64,000 bases of DNA from Phycisphaeraceae bacterium (GCA_019636675.1 JAHBXC010000003.1:124001-188000); one strand, 5' to 3'; counted from the stretch's first letter, positions 1-8,788 are shown. Program-made: numbers and translations. Notes: generated by a model from the letters alone, not told the origin.

Positions 1-29
1 AAGAGAGGCATTCTGCAGATCGGAGCGTG

Positions 30-338
30 ATGAAGATGACGGACTTTGCACCGATTGATGGGCGTGTGGGTTTGAGCGGCGCCGGCGGCGCTGGGGAAGG
101 CGTGGCGCGTGTTCGTGCCGCGTCCCGCGGGCCGGAGGCGTCGTCGCTGGCGAAGCCGGCGCCGGCGCGCCAGATCGTGGACGAGGTGGACCTGTCGAAC
201 GACGCCCTCGCGGCGTCGGGCGGGCTTCGCGCCGACCTGGTCCGGGGGGCGCGTGAGCGCATCGCCTCGGGCTTCTACGACGACCCGCGTGTGACGGATC
301 GCACGATCGACGCGCTGATCCGCGACCTCGTGGCGTGA
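30..338 (+). CDS. FlgM-like anti-sigma-28 family protein
   Basis: A 102-residue protein whose last ~50 residues resemble the FlgM family. These contain VDLSNDALA near residue 53, an arginine-rich helix with RERIASGFYDD near 75, and a closing helix ending in IDALIRDLVA. FlgM binds the flagellar sigma factor FliA and holds it inactive until the hook is complete. The N-terminal half is low-complexity Gly/Ala and probably disordered, as in FlgM. ATG codons at 30 and 36 are both possible; GGAG at 22-25 fits 36 better by spacing. No other flagellar gene is in view, so the role rests on the C-terminal pattern alone. A hairpin at 421-458 would end the transcript. Confidence 0.6.
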   Translation: MKMTDFAPIDGRVGLSGAGGAGEGVARVRAASRGPEASSLAKPAPARQIVDEVDLSNDALAASGGLRADLVRGARERIASGFYDDPRVTDRTIDALIRDLVA

Positions 339-420
339 GCGGCAACGGAGCGCCGCTCCCGGCATGATGGCACGGGGGCACGGGAACGAAGAACTTTCAG
401 TGTTGAGTGACTGAGATCAG

Positions 421-458
421 TCGCCCCTCTCGCGGAAGCGCGTGAGGGGCGATTTTCG
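421..458 (+). terminator. Rho-independent terminator after the FlgM-like gene
   Basis: The stem GCCCCTC/GAGGGGC with an inner CGCG/CGCG pairing and a GAAG loop is followed by ATTTTCGTT on the + strand. It lies between the + strand FlgM-like gene and the convergent lipoprotein gene. Confidence 0.6.
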
Positions 459-473
459 TTCGGGCCGGCGCGA

Positions 474-1022
474 TCACTGGGGATTGAGCCGGCGCGTCGC
501 GACCAGACGCCTCCCGTCGGGCGTGGTCAGCTCGACGCGCAGGGTCGCCGGGGCGTTGTCGAAGAGCCACTCGGGCGCGCCGGGCAGGGGGATGACATAG
601 GTCTGGGTGATGCGATCGAACTGTCGCGCGCTGCGCGCCGGGTCGGTCAGGTCGAGGTTCCAGACCGAGTCCTGGAGGGCGGAAGCGGGCGCCGCGTCGG
701 GGTCGACGCCCGGCAGGCCCTGGAACAGCTCGAAGCGCAGGAGCCCGGTGTCGCGCACCGGCAGCCCGAAGGAATCGAGCAGCTCGAGGTGGGCCTCGAT
801 CTGCGGGCCCGGGACCTCGGCGTTGAGGGGCGCCGGGGTGACGCGCGTCAGAGGGTGGATGCGCAGCTCGACGGCGGCGAAGGGGCCGGGGTTGTAACTG
901 GGGTTGGAAGGGGCGCCCATGCGCGGGCGCGAGGAGCGCGCGTCGGGAGACTCGCAGGCGCAGAGGGCCCCGGCGAGAGCGAAGAGCGTGAGCGTCGGGA
1001 TGAGGCGCATCGGAAGGGGCAT
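474..1022 (-). CDS. Small predicted lipoprotein, function unknown
   Basis: A 182-residue protein with an N-terminal hydrophobic signal (MRLIPTLTLFALAGA) leading to LCAC, a plausible lipobox with Cys23 as the lipidated residue. The mature part starts with a Ser/Pro/Arg-rich linker. It then looks like one beta-rich domain with a hydrophobic LRVELTTPDGRRLVATRRL end. A box TACACT (plus-strand agtgta 1034-1039) sits 11 bases before the ATG, so the leader would be very short. No family recognised. It is probably an outer-membrane or periplasmic lipoprotein. The neighbouring genes give no hint of pathway. Confidence 0.6.
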   Translation of the reverse strand: MPLPMRLIPTLTLFALAGALCACESPDARSSRPRMGAPSNPSYNPGPFAAVELRIHPLTRVTPAPLNAEVPGPQIEAHLELLDSFGLPVRDTGLLRFELFQGLPGVDPDAAPASALQDSVWNLDLTDPARSARQFDRITQTYVIPLPGAPEWLFDNAPATLRVELTTPDGRRLVATRRLNPQ

Positions 1023-1146
1023 GGTCGTGGGGAAGTGTAGAGGACGGCGGTGGAAGGACGCCGGGAGCGGGTGAGCGCTCCCGGCGCCGAGACATCGGGG
1101 GTGTCAGGGGTGTCGGAGCCGGGGTCAGCGGCCCGAGGTCAGGGAA

Positions 1147-2760
1147 TCAGGGGTACGAGACGACATCGGCGATGCAGTCGAGGAGGGTGTCCCAACTGTC
1201 TTCGTAGTCGCTGCTTGTGGGGTTGGGAATGACATCGGAGGTGATGACATCCCAGACGAGGATCTCGCGGACATCCTGCTCACCGGTCCCGGAGCCGATG
1301 AGCATCCTGTTGAGGTCCTTCCAGTTGTTCTCGGTGATGTAGTAGAGGTCGTCGTTGGGGGAGTTGTTGCCGTAGGTCTCGTAGTTCGTGTGGTTGTCGG
1401 GGAGGCCGTTGGTCACGAGGCGACCGTGGCCGGGTCGGTTGATCCAGGGCAGGAAAGGCTTGGCGGAATTGGCGGCGCGGATGCGCTCGATGGTCTCGCG
1501 CGAGTGCGCGATAAGGGCGTCCATGAGGTTGCCGCTGGAGGCGGCCCCCATGCCCGTGAACACGCCGGCGGAGGCGTAGACATCCGAGAACTCGGAGATG
1601 GGGTGGACACCCGGGAGATACTGGACATCGTTGTGGAAGTCGAAGGGGTGGGCGCGGTGCTTGTAGCGGTCGGTGAGGTAGTTGACCGAGCCCGTGGGGA
1701 AATTGAAGGCCGAGCGCGAGCGGTAGGTGCAGTCGGCCTGGTCGTACTCGGAGTTGGCGACCTGCCACTCGCTGGTCTTGATGCTGGGGAAGACGGCCTT
1801 CATGGGCTGGAGGAGGGTGTCGTCGAGCGCGAAGGCGCGGACGATGTCCTTCAGGTTCTTGTTGGCCCAGTCGCTGATGACGGAGTTGCGGTAGTGACCG
1901 GCGTTGTGGATCAGGGAGAAGGGCAGGTTGCTGGAGGAGGTGTCGAGGACCGGTCCGGAGGATCCGTAGGGGGTTTCGGCGCAGGCGTCGAGGAGGTCCT
2001 GGAGGTCGGCGGCCCAGAGTTGCGCGCCGGTGCGCGTGCCGTCGATGATCTCATTGTTCCAGCGGGTGGTGTCGGCGCTGGGCGCGCCGGAGTCGAGGAC
2101 GGCGGAGAGCCAGCCCTCGGTCTGGTGGATGGCCTGGTTCTCCTTGGGGCCCTCTTCGAGGTCGAAGTGCATGCGCAGGACGCACTCCTTCTCGGCGGTG
2201 GTGAGGTTGTTGTCGAGGAAGTCGGCGTACTCCTCGCCCCAGATGCGCATGAAGTGGCGTGCGCGCGCCGTGAAGGGGGTGTGGAGGTGGCGCGGGTTGG
2301 TGTTGGTCGACTCGTCGTAGGTGGAGAGGGCGTCCTCGACGAACTGGCAGAGCGGGATGGAGTTCTTGAAGACCACGCCGTTCTTGTCGCGCCGGCCCCA
2401 GTTCTGGAGGAAGATCGACATGGGCTTGTAGCCGTAGATCGCGATGTAGAAGCGGATCCAGTCGATGGTGCGCTTGGCGACGGAGACGGCGGCGTCGCGA
2501 CAGTTCTGTTCGGTCTGCGAGTCGTTGCCGGGGACATAGATGTCGTAGGTGGGGTAGTTGCCCGAGGCGCTGGGGCCGTCGAAGGGGTCGATGCCGGCGG
2601 CGGTGAAGTCGGGGGCGTAGGCGCCGCTGTTGGTGTTGCTGGCGCGGATGCGCACCATGAGACCGACATTGGGGTGATGGAAGAGGTCGTGGTCGGCCGG
2701 GCCTTCGAGGCTGGGCATGGTCCACATCCACCAGGTGCGCTTGGGAAGAGAGACTGGCAT
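1147..2760 (-). CDS. Large unknown protein at the 3' end of the capsid module
   Basis: A 537-residue protein with no signal peptide. It is rich in aromatic residues, Asn and His, which is unusual here, for example NVGLMVRIRASNTNSG near residue 32 and HPFDFHNDVQYLPGVHPISE in the C-terminal half. A stretch with RETIERIRAANSAKPFLPWINRP followed by an asparagine-rich turn resembles a TIM-barrel hydrolase segment, but no catalytic signature could be assigned. It has a good ribosome site (AAGGAAA) before the ATG. It is last in the run of capsid genes, where phages often put tail-fibre, receptor-binding or lysis proteins. A virion-associated glycan-binding or glycan-cleaving protein is therefore possible but unproven. 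Confidence 0.6.
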   Translation of the reverse strand: MPVSLPKRTWWMWTMPSLEGPADHDLFHHPNVGLMVRIRASNTNSGAYAPDFTAAGIDPFDGPSASGNYPTYDIYVPGNDSQTEQNCRDAAVSVAKRTIDWIRFYIAIYGYKPMSIFLQNWGRRDKNGVVFKNSIPLCQFVEDALSTYDESTNTNPRHLHTPFTARARHFMRIWGEEYADFLDNNLTTAEKECVLRMHFDLEEGPKENQAIHQTEGWLSAVLDSGAPSADTTRWNNEIIDGTRTGAQLWAADLQDLLDACAETPYGSSGPVLDTSSSNLPFSLIHNAGHYRNSVISDWANKNLKDIVRAFALDDTLLQPMKAVFPSIKTSEWQVANSEYDQADCTYRSRSAFNFPTGSVNYLTDRYKHRAHPFDFHNDVQYLPGVHPISEFSDVYASAGVFTGMGAASSGNLMDALIAHSRETIERIRAANSAKPFLPWINRPGHGRLVTNGLPDNHTNYETYGNNSPNDDLYYITENNWKDLNRMLIGSGTGEQDVREILVWDVITSDVIPNPTSSDYEDSWDTLLDCIADVVSYP

Positions 2761-2836
2761 GAGGGTGTTTCCTTTCGAGAAACGGTGTTGAGCGTCGCGC
2801 CGATGGTGGCGCGACGCGGGACGAAGACGGGTTGGA

Positions 2837-3112
2837 TCAGCTGTGGTCGGAGTCGATCGGGCGTGGCGCGTCGTGGCGCTGCGCGAGTCGCTCGACGACC
2901 TGGGTGAGGGCGCGCTGGGACGCTTCGAGGGCGGTGATGGCGCGGGTGTTGTCCTTCACGACGAGGAGGAGCGCGTCGAGGTGGGTGCGCGACTCGGTGA
3001 GGCGGTCGTGCGCCTCGGTGAGCTGCTTCTCGCGTGCCGCGGAGGCGCGCCGCTCGACCAGCCACATCGCGGCGATGAGCCCGGGGACGCCGAATTGGGT
3101 GAGGGTTTCCAT
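2837..3112 (-). CDS. Holin-like small membrane protein with coiled coil
   Basis: A 91-residue protein with one N-terminal membrane segment (TQFGVPGLIAAMWLVE, about residues 5-20). A charged helix follows to residue ~80, with heptad-like leucines and repeated Arg/Glu. Single-span proteins with a cytoplasmic coiled coil occur beside lysis genes in phages. I chose the ATG at 3112 because the longer frame upstream only translates the GGGAGTA repeat tract. No Shine-Dalgarno is visible: the repeat runs right up to the start codon. It lies 76 bases upstream of the large unknown protein. A holin role is inferred from size, topology and position only. Confidence 0.5.
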   Translation of the reverse strand: METLTQFGVPGLIAAMWLVERRASAAREKQLTEAHDRLTESRTHLDALLLVVKDNTRAITALEASQRALTQVVERLAQRHDAPRPIDSDHS

Positions 3113-3305
3113 GGTTGGGAGAGAGGGAGTAGGGAGTAGGGAGTGGGGAGCAGGGGGGGAGAGGGGTGGCGTGGTACGGCGCAGCCGTGCCACGGTCGAT
3201 GGGTCGCGTGCGTGCACGTCTGGCAGATCGCCCTCCCCCCGCCCCCTCCCGCAAGCGGGAGGGGTGACAATTCTGTCCCATTGCCCATTGCCCATTGCCT
3301 TCGCT
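3113..3305. repeat. Intergenic repeat cluster 1
   Basis: This gap in the capsid module is nearly all repeats. It holds a purine tract of GGGAGTA/GGGGAGCA units (3117-3160) and the palindrome TGGTACGGCGCAGCCGTGCCA (about 3165-3185), also found near 59720. It also holds a CCTCCCGC-AAGC-GGGAGGGG hairpin (3244-3266) and three CCCATTG units (about 3277-3300). The same families recur in at least a dozen other gaps of the window. Confidence 0.85.
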
Positions 3306-3674
3306 TCAAGCAAGCCGGATGTAGTCCGCCGTGTACGCGAGGGAGACGGTGCGGGCGCGGTGGATGGTGGGGGCGCAGCGGAACTGGAGGAAGGTCATGT
3401 TGGGCCAGACCTGGCTGGTGCTGTCGATGAGCGTGCCGGTGAGTTGTCCCTCGCCGGCGCTCTTGATCGCGTCGACCTGCGCCCAGAGGTTGGAGACGCT
3501 GGGCGCGATCAGTCTTCCCGTCTGGATGATGTGCAACTCGATGGGGCCCACGACATCGACCGTGGATTGGAAGAGGTCGAGCGCGAAGGGCGGGAACCAG
3601 AGGGAGCCGACGCGCCGGACGGCGAAGCGGTGCGGCCCGGAGTCGAAGAGGGATTGACCGGCGATAGAGGACAT
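3306..3674 (-). CDS. Small virion-type structural protein, unknown
   Basis: A 122-residue protein lacking signal or membrane segments. It has a beta-rich look with alternating hydrophobics (ELHIIQTGRLIAP, RARTVSLAYTADYIRL). The frame ends 18 bases after the start of transcription order from the next upstream gene, so the two are probably cotranscribed. Size and place, downstream of the major capsid protein and connector-type genes, fit a head completion, tail-adaptor or baseplate-type protein. No named family was recognised. No clear Shine-Dalgarno is seen before the ATG at 3674. Confidence 0.5.
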   Translation of the reverse strand: MSSIAGQSLFDSGPHRFAVRRVGSLWFPPFALDLFQSTVDVVGPIELHIIQTGRLIAPSVSNLWAQVDAIKSAGEGQLTGTLIDSTSQVWPNMTFLQFRCAPTIHRARTVSLAYTADYIRLA

Positions 3675-3692
3675 GGCGTGCTCGCGAAAGGG

Positions 3693-4115
3693 TTAGTGCG
3701 CGTCGGAGAGGGTTTCGGTGATGGGGTCGGTGTGGCCGTCGGGGGAGAGGGCGAGGAGCGCGAGGCGCTGACGCGCGACGGTGGTCTGATCTCGGCGCAC
3801 GAAGTCGTGCTCGACGGAGGTCACGACGACGGTGGCGGCGATGGTGCGGCGCTGCGCGTCGGAGGCGCTGGGCGCGGTGGTGAGGCGCAGTTCGCCCATG
3901 TCGCCCGGGCGCACGAGCGTGGGCTCGTCGCGCGTGAGCGTGCGCGTGATGGAGACGGTGACGCGCTGCTCGGGCGCATCGGCGAAGACCAGGTGCGGCC
4001 CGTTGTCGGTGCGCTCTTCGGCGAGCGGGCCCGAACGCCGATCAATCGCGACGGCGTCGACCTGGTCGAGGGTGTGCGAGAGGAGAGAGACGGAGGTGGG
4101 GGTGAGGGAGAGCAT
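3693..4115 (-). CDS. Small structural protein of the capsid module, unknown
   Basis: A 140-residue protein beginning MLSLTPTSVSLLSHTLDQ. The middle contains RVTVSITRTLTRDEPTLV and a C-terminal beta-rich segment. The frame is open much further upstream, but that part only translates repeat DNA, so I place the start at 4115, just at the edge of the repeat cluster. It ends 18 bases before the next gene. It could be a tail-terminator or neck protein by position, but the sequence alone does not say. No Shine-Dalgarno is visible. Confidence 0.5.
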   Translation of the reverse strand: MLSLTPTSVSLLSHTLDQVDAVAIDRRSGPLAEERTDNGPHLVFADAPEQRVTVSITRTLTRDEPTLVRPGDMGELRLTTAPSASDAQRRTIAATVVVTSVEHDFVRRDQTTVARQRLALLALSPDGHTDPITETLSDAH

Positions 4116-4344
4116 GGGGAAGGCATGAGGCATGAGGCACAAGGCATGAGGGGGGAGAGGAGGGGAGGGCAATGGGCAATGGGGGAAGATGGTCCCCTCC
4201 CGCTTGCGGGAGGGGTTAGGGGAGGGCGAGCTGAAGGCGATGCTCATTCCGAAGACCCTCCCCCTGCCCCCTCCCGCGAGCGGGAGGGGGTTCGGGATCG
4301 TCTTCTCTTCCCCATTGCCGATTGCCCATTGCCCATTGCCCAAT
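4116..4344. repeat. Intergenic repeat cluster 2
   Basis: A 229-base gap made of GGCATGAGGCAC-type units (4122-4155) and CAATGGGCAATGGG (about 4170-4185). It also holds two GGGAGGGG hairpins with CTTG or GAGC loops (4195-4218 and 4272-4292), and CCCATTGCC/GATTGCCC units up to 4343. It lies between two capsid-module genes. Confidence 0.85.
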
Positions 4345-4965
4345 TCACGCTCGCAGCAGGTGGACCACGGTGATGCGGCGCGTCGCGTCGGGGAGGCCGT
4401 CGGCGTTGAGGTCGAGGTGGGCGGCGAGGGTGCGCCGGGCGCGGTCGAAGCGCTCGCGGTACAGCGCGGCCTTGGCCCACAGGGGCGACGCGTCGCCCAC
4501 GAGCGCGGCGGCGGAGGAGAGGATGAGATGCAGCGCGCCGAGGGCTTCGACCAGCGCGAGGTCGTGCGGGTTGGTGACAGACGATGCGCTCTGCTCGTCG
4601 AGCCCGAGCGCGGCGAGGAGTTGTCGGTGCACGATCGCGCGCTGCGGGCCGAAGGTGCTGATGCGCAGCGACGCGCCGGACATCGGCAGCGGCGCGATGG
4701 GGTCGTCGTGCTCGTCGTCGCGCAGGCGCGAGACGGTGAGCGCGGTTGGCGAGAGAACCTCGACGATCTCGAGGGGCGCGTCATTGACGAGCGCGACCAT
4801 GCCCGGCGCGATCTGCGCGGCGGTGAAGTCGGACGAGGCGCTGGTGAGCGTCGTCGAGGCGATCGCGGCGTCGCTCGCGGTGAGGCGCGTCTGCGCCGAC
4901 CAGGCGATGTCGCGGAAGAGGGTGGGTTCGAGGGAGAGGAGGAGACGGTCGGTGGAGTAGGCCAT
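4345..4965 (-). CDS. Head-tail connector-type protein of the capsid module
   Basis: A 206-residue protein directly downstream of the major capsid gene, a place usually held by head-tail connector or adaptor proteins. Residues ~1-35 are followed by a beta-rich part (PGMVALVNDAPLEIVEVLS) and then a mainly helical C-terminal half with LVEALGALHLILSSAAALVG and RRTLAAHLDLNADGLPDATR. The last part recalls a DxNxDGxxD calcium-binding loop, which is odd for a connector and may bind a metal ion. The start ATG abuts repeat DNA and lacks a Shine-Dalgarno. Function is inferred from position. Confidence 0.5.
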   Translation of the reverse strand: MAYSTDRLLLSLEPTLFRDIAWSAQTRLTASDAAIASTTLTSASSDFTAAQIAPGMVALVNDAPLEIVEVLSPTALTVSRLRDDEHDDPIAPLPMSGASLRISTFGPQRAIVHRQLLAALGLDEQSASSVTNPHDLALVEALGALHLILSSAAALVGDASPLWAKAALYRERFDRARRTLAAHLDLNADGLPDATRRITVVHLLRA

Positions 4966-5194
<229 letters not shown>

Positions 5195-6367
5195 TTACGA
5201 GACGGCGAGGCCGGAAATCATGCCGTGCGCGAGTTCGTTGCGGAACTCCATGGTGTATTCGCCGATGAGTTGGCCGACTTCGGAGTCGCCGGTGGAGGCG
5301 AGGGGTTTGTAGTGGAAGGAGCGTCCGGCGAGGGGCAGGACATCGATGCGTGAGGAGTCGAGCAGGAGGACGGCGTTGGCGGGGACCCATCGCGAGAGGA
5401 CGACGCGCGCGACGCCGAAGTCGGACTCGTAGACGCTGACCATCTCGCGGAAGCGCGCGTCGGCGTTGGTGTAGCCGACATTGCCGGCGATGAAGGAGTT
5501 GATGCGCCGCTTCTGGAATCCGTTGACGACGATGGTGTCGATGACGCCGGAGGAGTTCTCCCAGATCTGTTTCATCGCGCCGTTGAGCACGGCTTCGCTG
5601 AGGAGGTTGTTGCCGGCGCCGTCGCCGGCGGGGATGCCTCCGACGCCTGGGGTGAAGCGGTTGGTGGCGATGGAGGGGATGACGCCGTTCATGGTTCGTC
5701 GGATGGTGGAGGAGCCGACCTGGGTGGCGGAGGGCGCGACGCCGTTGAGGACGCAGTTCTCGAGATCACGGAGGAGTTCGCGTGCGCGTTCCTGCTTCTG
5801 GTAGTCGAGTTCATCGGCGACGCCGAGCGATCGGACGGCGAGTTGCGAGCCGGAGACCTCGACGGAGGCGGTGAAGATCTGGGTGTAGTTGGCTTTGCGG
5901 GTGCGCGTGGTGAAGCGGGTGGCGGGTCGGTCGTCGCCTTCGAGGGCGGCGTTGCCGAGGATGAGGAGGGGCATGTCGTTGGCGAGCGTGGCGGGTGGCG
6001 TGCCGCCGTAGCCGCGGGTGACGGCGAGGGTGTTGGTGGCGACGGCGGTGACGAGCATGACCTCGGTGGAGTTTCCGGGCCTGACGAGGTCGCCTGCGCG
6101 GAAGCGCGGTCCGTTGTCGACGGTGATCGCGGTGGCGGTGGTGGGCGAAGGTGTGAACGAGGTCTGGTTGATGGCGTCGGTGTTGGGGAGGAGCGAGTCT
6201 TCGAGCCACTCGTGGACGGTGGAGCGCGCGATGCGCGAGGGGTCGCCGAGGTGATCGAGGAGCGGGGTTTCGAAGGGCGAGACGATGCCGATGATGTCGG
6301 AGACGTCTTCAGCGATCTCGGGGAGGGAGGGGCCTGCGGTGTAGGTGGCTTTGCCGGTGAAGGGCAT
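5195..6367 (-). CDS. SU10-type phage major capsid protein (DUF5309 family)
   Basis: A 390-residue protein matching the family of SU10-like HK97-fold capsid proteins. The N-terminus has SDIIGIVSPFETPLLDHLG near residue 25 and TVHEWLEDSL near 50. Next come a central RYTQIFTASVEVSG-like segment, a long helix with DELDYQKQERARELLRDLEN, and a C-terminal region with DFGVARVVLSRWVPANAVLLLD and an EVGQLIGEYTMEFRNE end. It would assemble the icosahedral shell. It is full length and undamaged, with a ribosome site AAGGA 7 bases before the ATG. Neighbours are the scaffold-like gene upstream and connector-type gene downstream, the usual order. Confidence 0.88.
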   Translation of the reverse strand: MPFTGKATYTAGPSLPEIAEDVSDIIGIVSPFETPLLDHLGDPSRIARSTVHEWLEDSLLPNTDAINQTSFTPSPTTATAITVDNGPRFRAGDLVRPGNSTEVMLVTAVATNTLAVTRGYGGTPPATLANDMPLLILGNAALEGDDRPATRFTTRTRKANYTQIFTASVEVSGSQLAVRSLGVADELDYQKQERARELLRDLENCVLNGVAPSATQVGSSTIRRTMNGVIPSIATNRFTPGVGGIPAGDGAGNNLLSEAVLNGAMKQIWENSSGVIDTIVVNGFQKRRINSFIAGNVGYTNADARFREMVSVYESDFGVARVVLSRWVPANAVLLLDSSRIDVLPLAGRSFHYKPLASTGDSEVGQLIGEYTMEFRNELAHGMISGLAVS

Positions 6368-6573
6368 TGGGGGTCCTTAGGGAGCAGGGAGTAGGGAGTG
6401 GGGAGCAGGGGGAGGGGGAAGGCACGAGGCACGAGGCACGGGGCACAAGGGGGAGAAGAGAAGAGAGAGGCAGAGGAGTGGTCGAGGGGGTAGGCACCAC
6501 ACTTTGTGTGGTGGCGCCGGGAGGGAGAGAGAGAGAGAGAGAGAGAGAGACGGACAGAGGCAGAGAGAGCGCG
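6368..6573. repeat. Intergenic repeat cluster 4 with (AG)n tract
   Basis: A 206-base gap with GGGAGCAGGGAGTAGGG units (6378-6410) and GGCACGAGGCACGAGGCACGG units (about 6420-6448). It also holds the hairpin CACCACACTTTGTGTGGTGGCGCC (6488-6512) and a GA dinucleotide run (6523-6550). It separates the scaffold-like gene from the capsid gene. Confidence 0.85.
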
Positions 6574-7062
6574 TCAGAGCGCGCGGCGGAGGCGGAGGTA
6601 GCGGAGGAGGGAGGGGCGGTCGCCTTTGGTCGCGGCGAGGTGGAGAGCGTCGTCGAGGTCGGTGGGGGAGTTGATCACAGGGCGAGTTGGGGGCATGGAG
6701 GCGGCGTGCGTCGAAGCGCGCAGCGCGCGGAAGAGGTAGGGCTTCTCTCGCTGCAGCGCGGCGACGGCGGCGACGGTGTTCTCGTCGGGCGATGCGTGGT
6801 TGAGGAGGACGAGCGCGGCGTCGGGGTCGATCGCGCCGGCGTCGTGCAGCAGCGCGGTGAGTTCGTGCGTGCGATGGAGTGCCGCGAGTTCGGCGCGGGC
6901 GCGGTCGAGTTCGGTTGTGAGGTGCGCGGCGAGTGTTTCGGCTTCGAGAGCGCGCGTTCGGTGCTCGGCACAATCGTCGGGGCGCGCGGGATCATCGTTG
7001 GTTGATTCAGGTGGAGGGTCGGGGAGATTGCCGGGGTCGGGGAGGTCGGGGTCGGTGGGCAT
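6574..7062 (-). CDS. Scaffold-like protein upstream of major capsid
   Basis: A 162-residue, acidic, largely helical protein. It has a Pro/Asp-rich N-terminus (DPDLPDPGNLPDPPPES), then a coiled-coil stretch about residues 35-80 (RALEAETLAAHLTTELDRAR) and a C-terminal Arg/Leu-rich tail. Phage scaffolding proteins are short, acidic and coiled-coil and sit just upstream of the major capsid gene, so a scaffold is likely. No protease domain is present. I use the ATG at 7062, since the longer frame translates repeat DNA. No Shine-Dalgarno precedes it. Confidence 0.55.
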   Translation of the reverse strand: MPTDPDLPDPGNLPDPPPESTNDDPARPDDCAEHRTRALEAETLAAHLTTELDRARAELAALHRTHELTALLHDAGAIDPDAALVLLNHASPDENTVAAVAALQREKPYLFRALRASTHAASMPPTRPVINSPTDLDDALHLAATKGDRPSLLRYLRLRRAL

Positions 7063-7243
7063 TTTTTGGAAGGGAGTAGGGAGTGGGGAGTGGGGAGCAG
7101 GGAAGAGGGCAAGGGGTACGAGGCACGGGGCACAAGGGAGAGTGGGAGACAGAGAGGCGGGAGGAGAGAGGAGGTGGGGGTAGGCATCACACTCGCTGCG
7201 CTCGTGTGATGGCACCGGAGCGAAGGGCGGAGAAGAGGAAGGG
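7063..7243. repeat. Intergenic repeat cluster 5
   Basis: This gap has GGGAGTAGGGAGTGGGGAG units (7072-7102) and GGTACGAGGCACGGGGCACAAGGG units (7115-7139). It also has a long hairpin CATCACACTCGCTGCGCTCGTGTGATGGCACC (7186-7217) nearly identical to one at about 9435-9466. Confidence 0.85.
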
Positions 7244-8788
7244 TCAGGTGAGGCCGGGGTCGGTTGGGGTGTAGCCGAGTTCGGCGAGGATGCGGTCTTT
7301 GGGGACGCCGAGTTGTGCTTTGAGGAGCGCGGTGTTGAGTCTGTCGGGTTCGGATTGGGGGAGCGGTTCGGGCCAGACGATGCGGACGGCGCGGTCGCGC
7401 GGGTCGGTGGGGAAGAGGCCGGATTCGTGGAAGGCGTGGAGGATGAGTGCGCAGAGTTGCGAGAGGCCGCGGCCGTAGGTGATGTGCTTGCGCTGGGTTT
7501 TGGCGAGCATGCCCAGGAGTGTGATGCGCAGGGCGGCTTCGGAGGAGAGGTTTCCGAGTTTGGCGCGCAGGACTCCGGCGGCGACGGGCGTGACGCTGGA
7601 GATCTTGTCGAGCGCTTCGCGGATCTCTTCGATGTGTGCGTCTTCGGAGGGGGAGTGCGCGTCGCCGCCGATGGTGGCGATGGAGGCGTCGGGGTTGTCG
7701 GTGGAGAAGACAGAACCGGGCGCGACGGGTGTTTGCCCGAATGACTCGACGCCTTTGGCGAGGTACATGCGGAAGGACTGCATGGTGACGCGCGCGGCGC
7801 GATCGGAGAGGCGTGTGTTGAGTTCGTCCTGCAGGGGGATCAGCGGCTCGACTTCGGAGAGGCCGAGGTGGTGGAAGGGCTGGCTGATGTTCTGGATGTG
7901 GACGACGGGGAGGATGCGCAGGGGGTTGGGCGCGTCGTCGACGAGTTTGTGGTCGTCGTAGACCTGGCGGTGCGTGGCGGAGTGGATCTCGACGACGGGT
8001 GCGCGCTTGCGCGTCGCGGGGCGCGGCGTGTGGCCCAGGCGCGAGGCGATGGCGGCGAGTGTTGACTGGAGGGGTGCGCGGTCGAGTTCGGGTGTTTCGC
8101 GTTCGTAGTGGAGGATGAGCGCGTCGAGGGTGCGGTAGTCGTGCTGGGAGAGGAGCGGGACGGCGCGGGTTGGGTCGAGGAGTTCGAGGCGCGCGAGGTG
8201 GGCGTGTTCGAGGGCGTGGGCGGCGGCGCTGGAAGGAGTGCGCGCGGGTTTGACGGTGAAGAGGTCGTCGGCGCGGAGGAGGAGGTCGACGCCCCCGTAG
8301 ACAGCGCCGAGGAGTGCGGCGTCGTGGAGGAGTGCGCCGCCGCCGGAGGATTCGAAGACCCGGTCGAGGAGTTGTTCGACGGCGCGGCGGGTTTCGGGGC
8401 TGCGCGCCGTTGAGACGATGGAGATGGGTCGCCCGAACATGACATCGACCATGGCGTGGATGCGCCAGGCGATGTCGTTCTCGATGACGATCTCTTTGGA
8501 GAGCGTGGGGGCGCGGTCGTCGGAAAGGCGAGACACGGACGCGCCCTGCGCTGCGCCGGCGAAGCGTGGCGGGAGGCCGGTTTCCTGCGCGAGGCGTGGT
8601 CGCCTGCGCGGGAGTGTGGTGGACGCGGGCGCGAGCGGGTTGGAGGGGGCGTTGAGCGCGGGGTTGCGGTAGTAGGCCCAGAGCCGCTGGAGGGAAGGGA
8701 GTGTGGAGGCGTGGTGCTCGGCGAGCAGATGTGAGAGGAGTTGCTCGTCGAGGTGGATGTCGGAGAAGGGGCTCAGGGAGTAGGGCAT
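7244..8788 (-). CDS. Phage portal protein, SPP1 gp6-like
   Basis: A 514-residue protein of the dodecameric portal family, which forms the DNA entry ring at one capsid vertex. Visible features are IENDIAWRIHAMVDVMFGRP near residue 110, a mixed alpha/beta clip region, and PVVHIQNISQPFHHLGLSEVE near 285. LIPLQDELNTRLSDRAAR follows, then LGNLSSEAALRITLLGMLAKTQRK with the long stem helix near 400. Length is normal for the family and there is no stop or frameshift. The ATG at 8788 (MPYSLSPFSD) is preferred to an upstream start. It is the first gene of the capsid module. A terminase, which would normally precede it, is absent: the next gene upstream is unrelated. Confidence 0.85.
   Translation of the reverse strand: MPYSLSPFSDIHLDEQLLSHLLAEHHASTLPSLQRLWAYYRNPALNAPSNPLAPASTTLPRRRPRLAQETGLPPRFAGAAQGASVSRLSDDRAPTLSKEIVIENDIAWRIHAMVDVMFGRPISIVSTARSPETRRAVEQLLDRVFESSGGGALLHDAALLGAVYGGVDLLLRADDLFTVKPARTPSSAAAHALEHAHLARLELLDPTRAVPLLSQHDYRTLDALILHYERETPELDRAPLQSTLAAIASRLGHTPRPATRKRAPVVEIHSATHRQVYDDHKLVDDAPNPLRILPVVHIQNISQPFHHLGLSEVEPLIPLQDELNTRLSDRAARVTMQSFRMYLAKGVESFGQTPVAPGSVFSTDNPDASIATIGGDAHSPSEDAHIEEIREALDKISSVTPVAAGVLRAKLGNLSSEAALRITLLGMLAKTQRKHITYGRGLSQLCALILHAFHESGLFPTDPRDRAVRIVWPEPLPQSEPDRLNTALLKAQLGVPKDRILAELGYTPTDPGLT

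Noticed and set aside
6377..7183. Proline/Leu/Ser-rich open frames over the GGGAGTA tracts that look like cell-wall proteins
   Set aside because: The composition comes from the simple repeats themselves; the frames lack starts with ribosome sites and differ from gap to gap.
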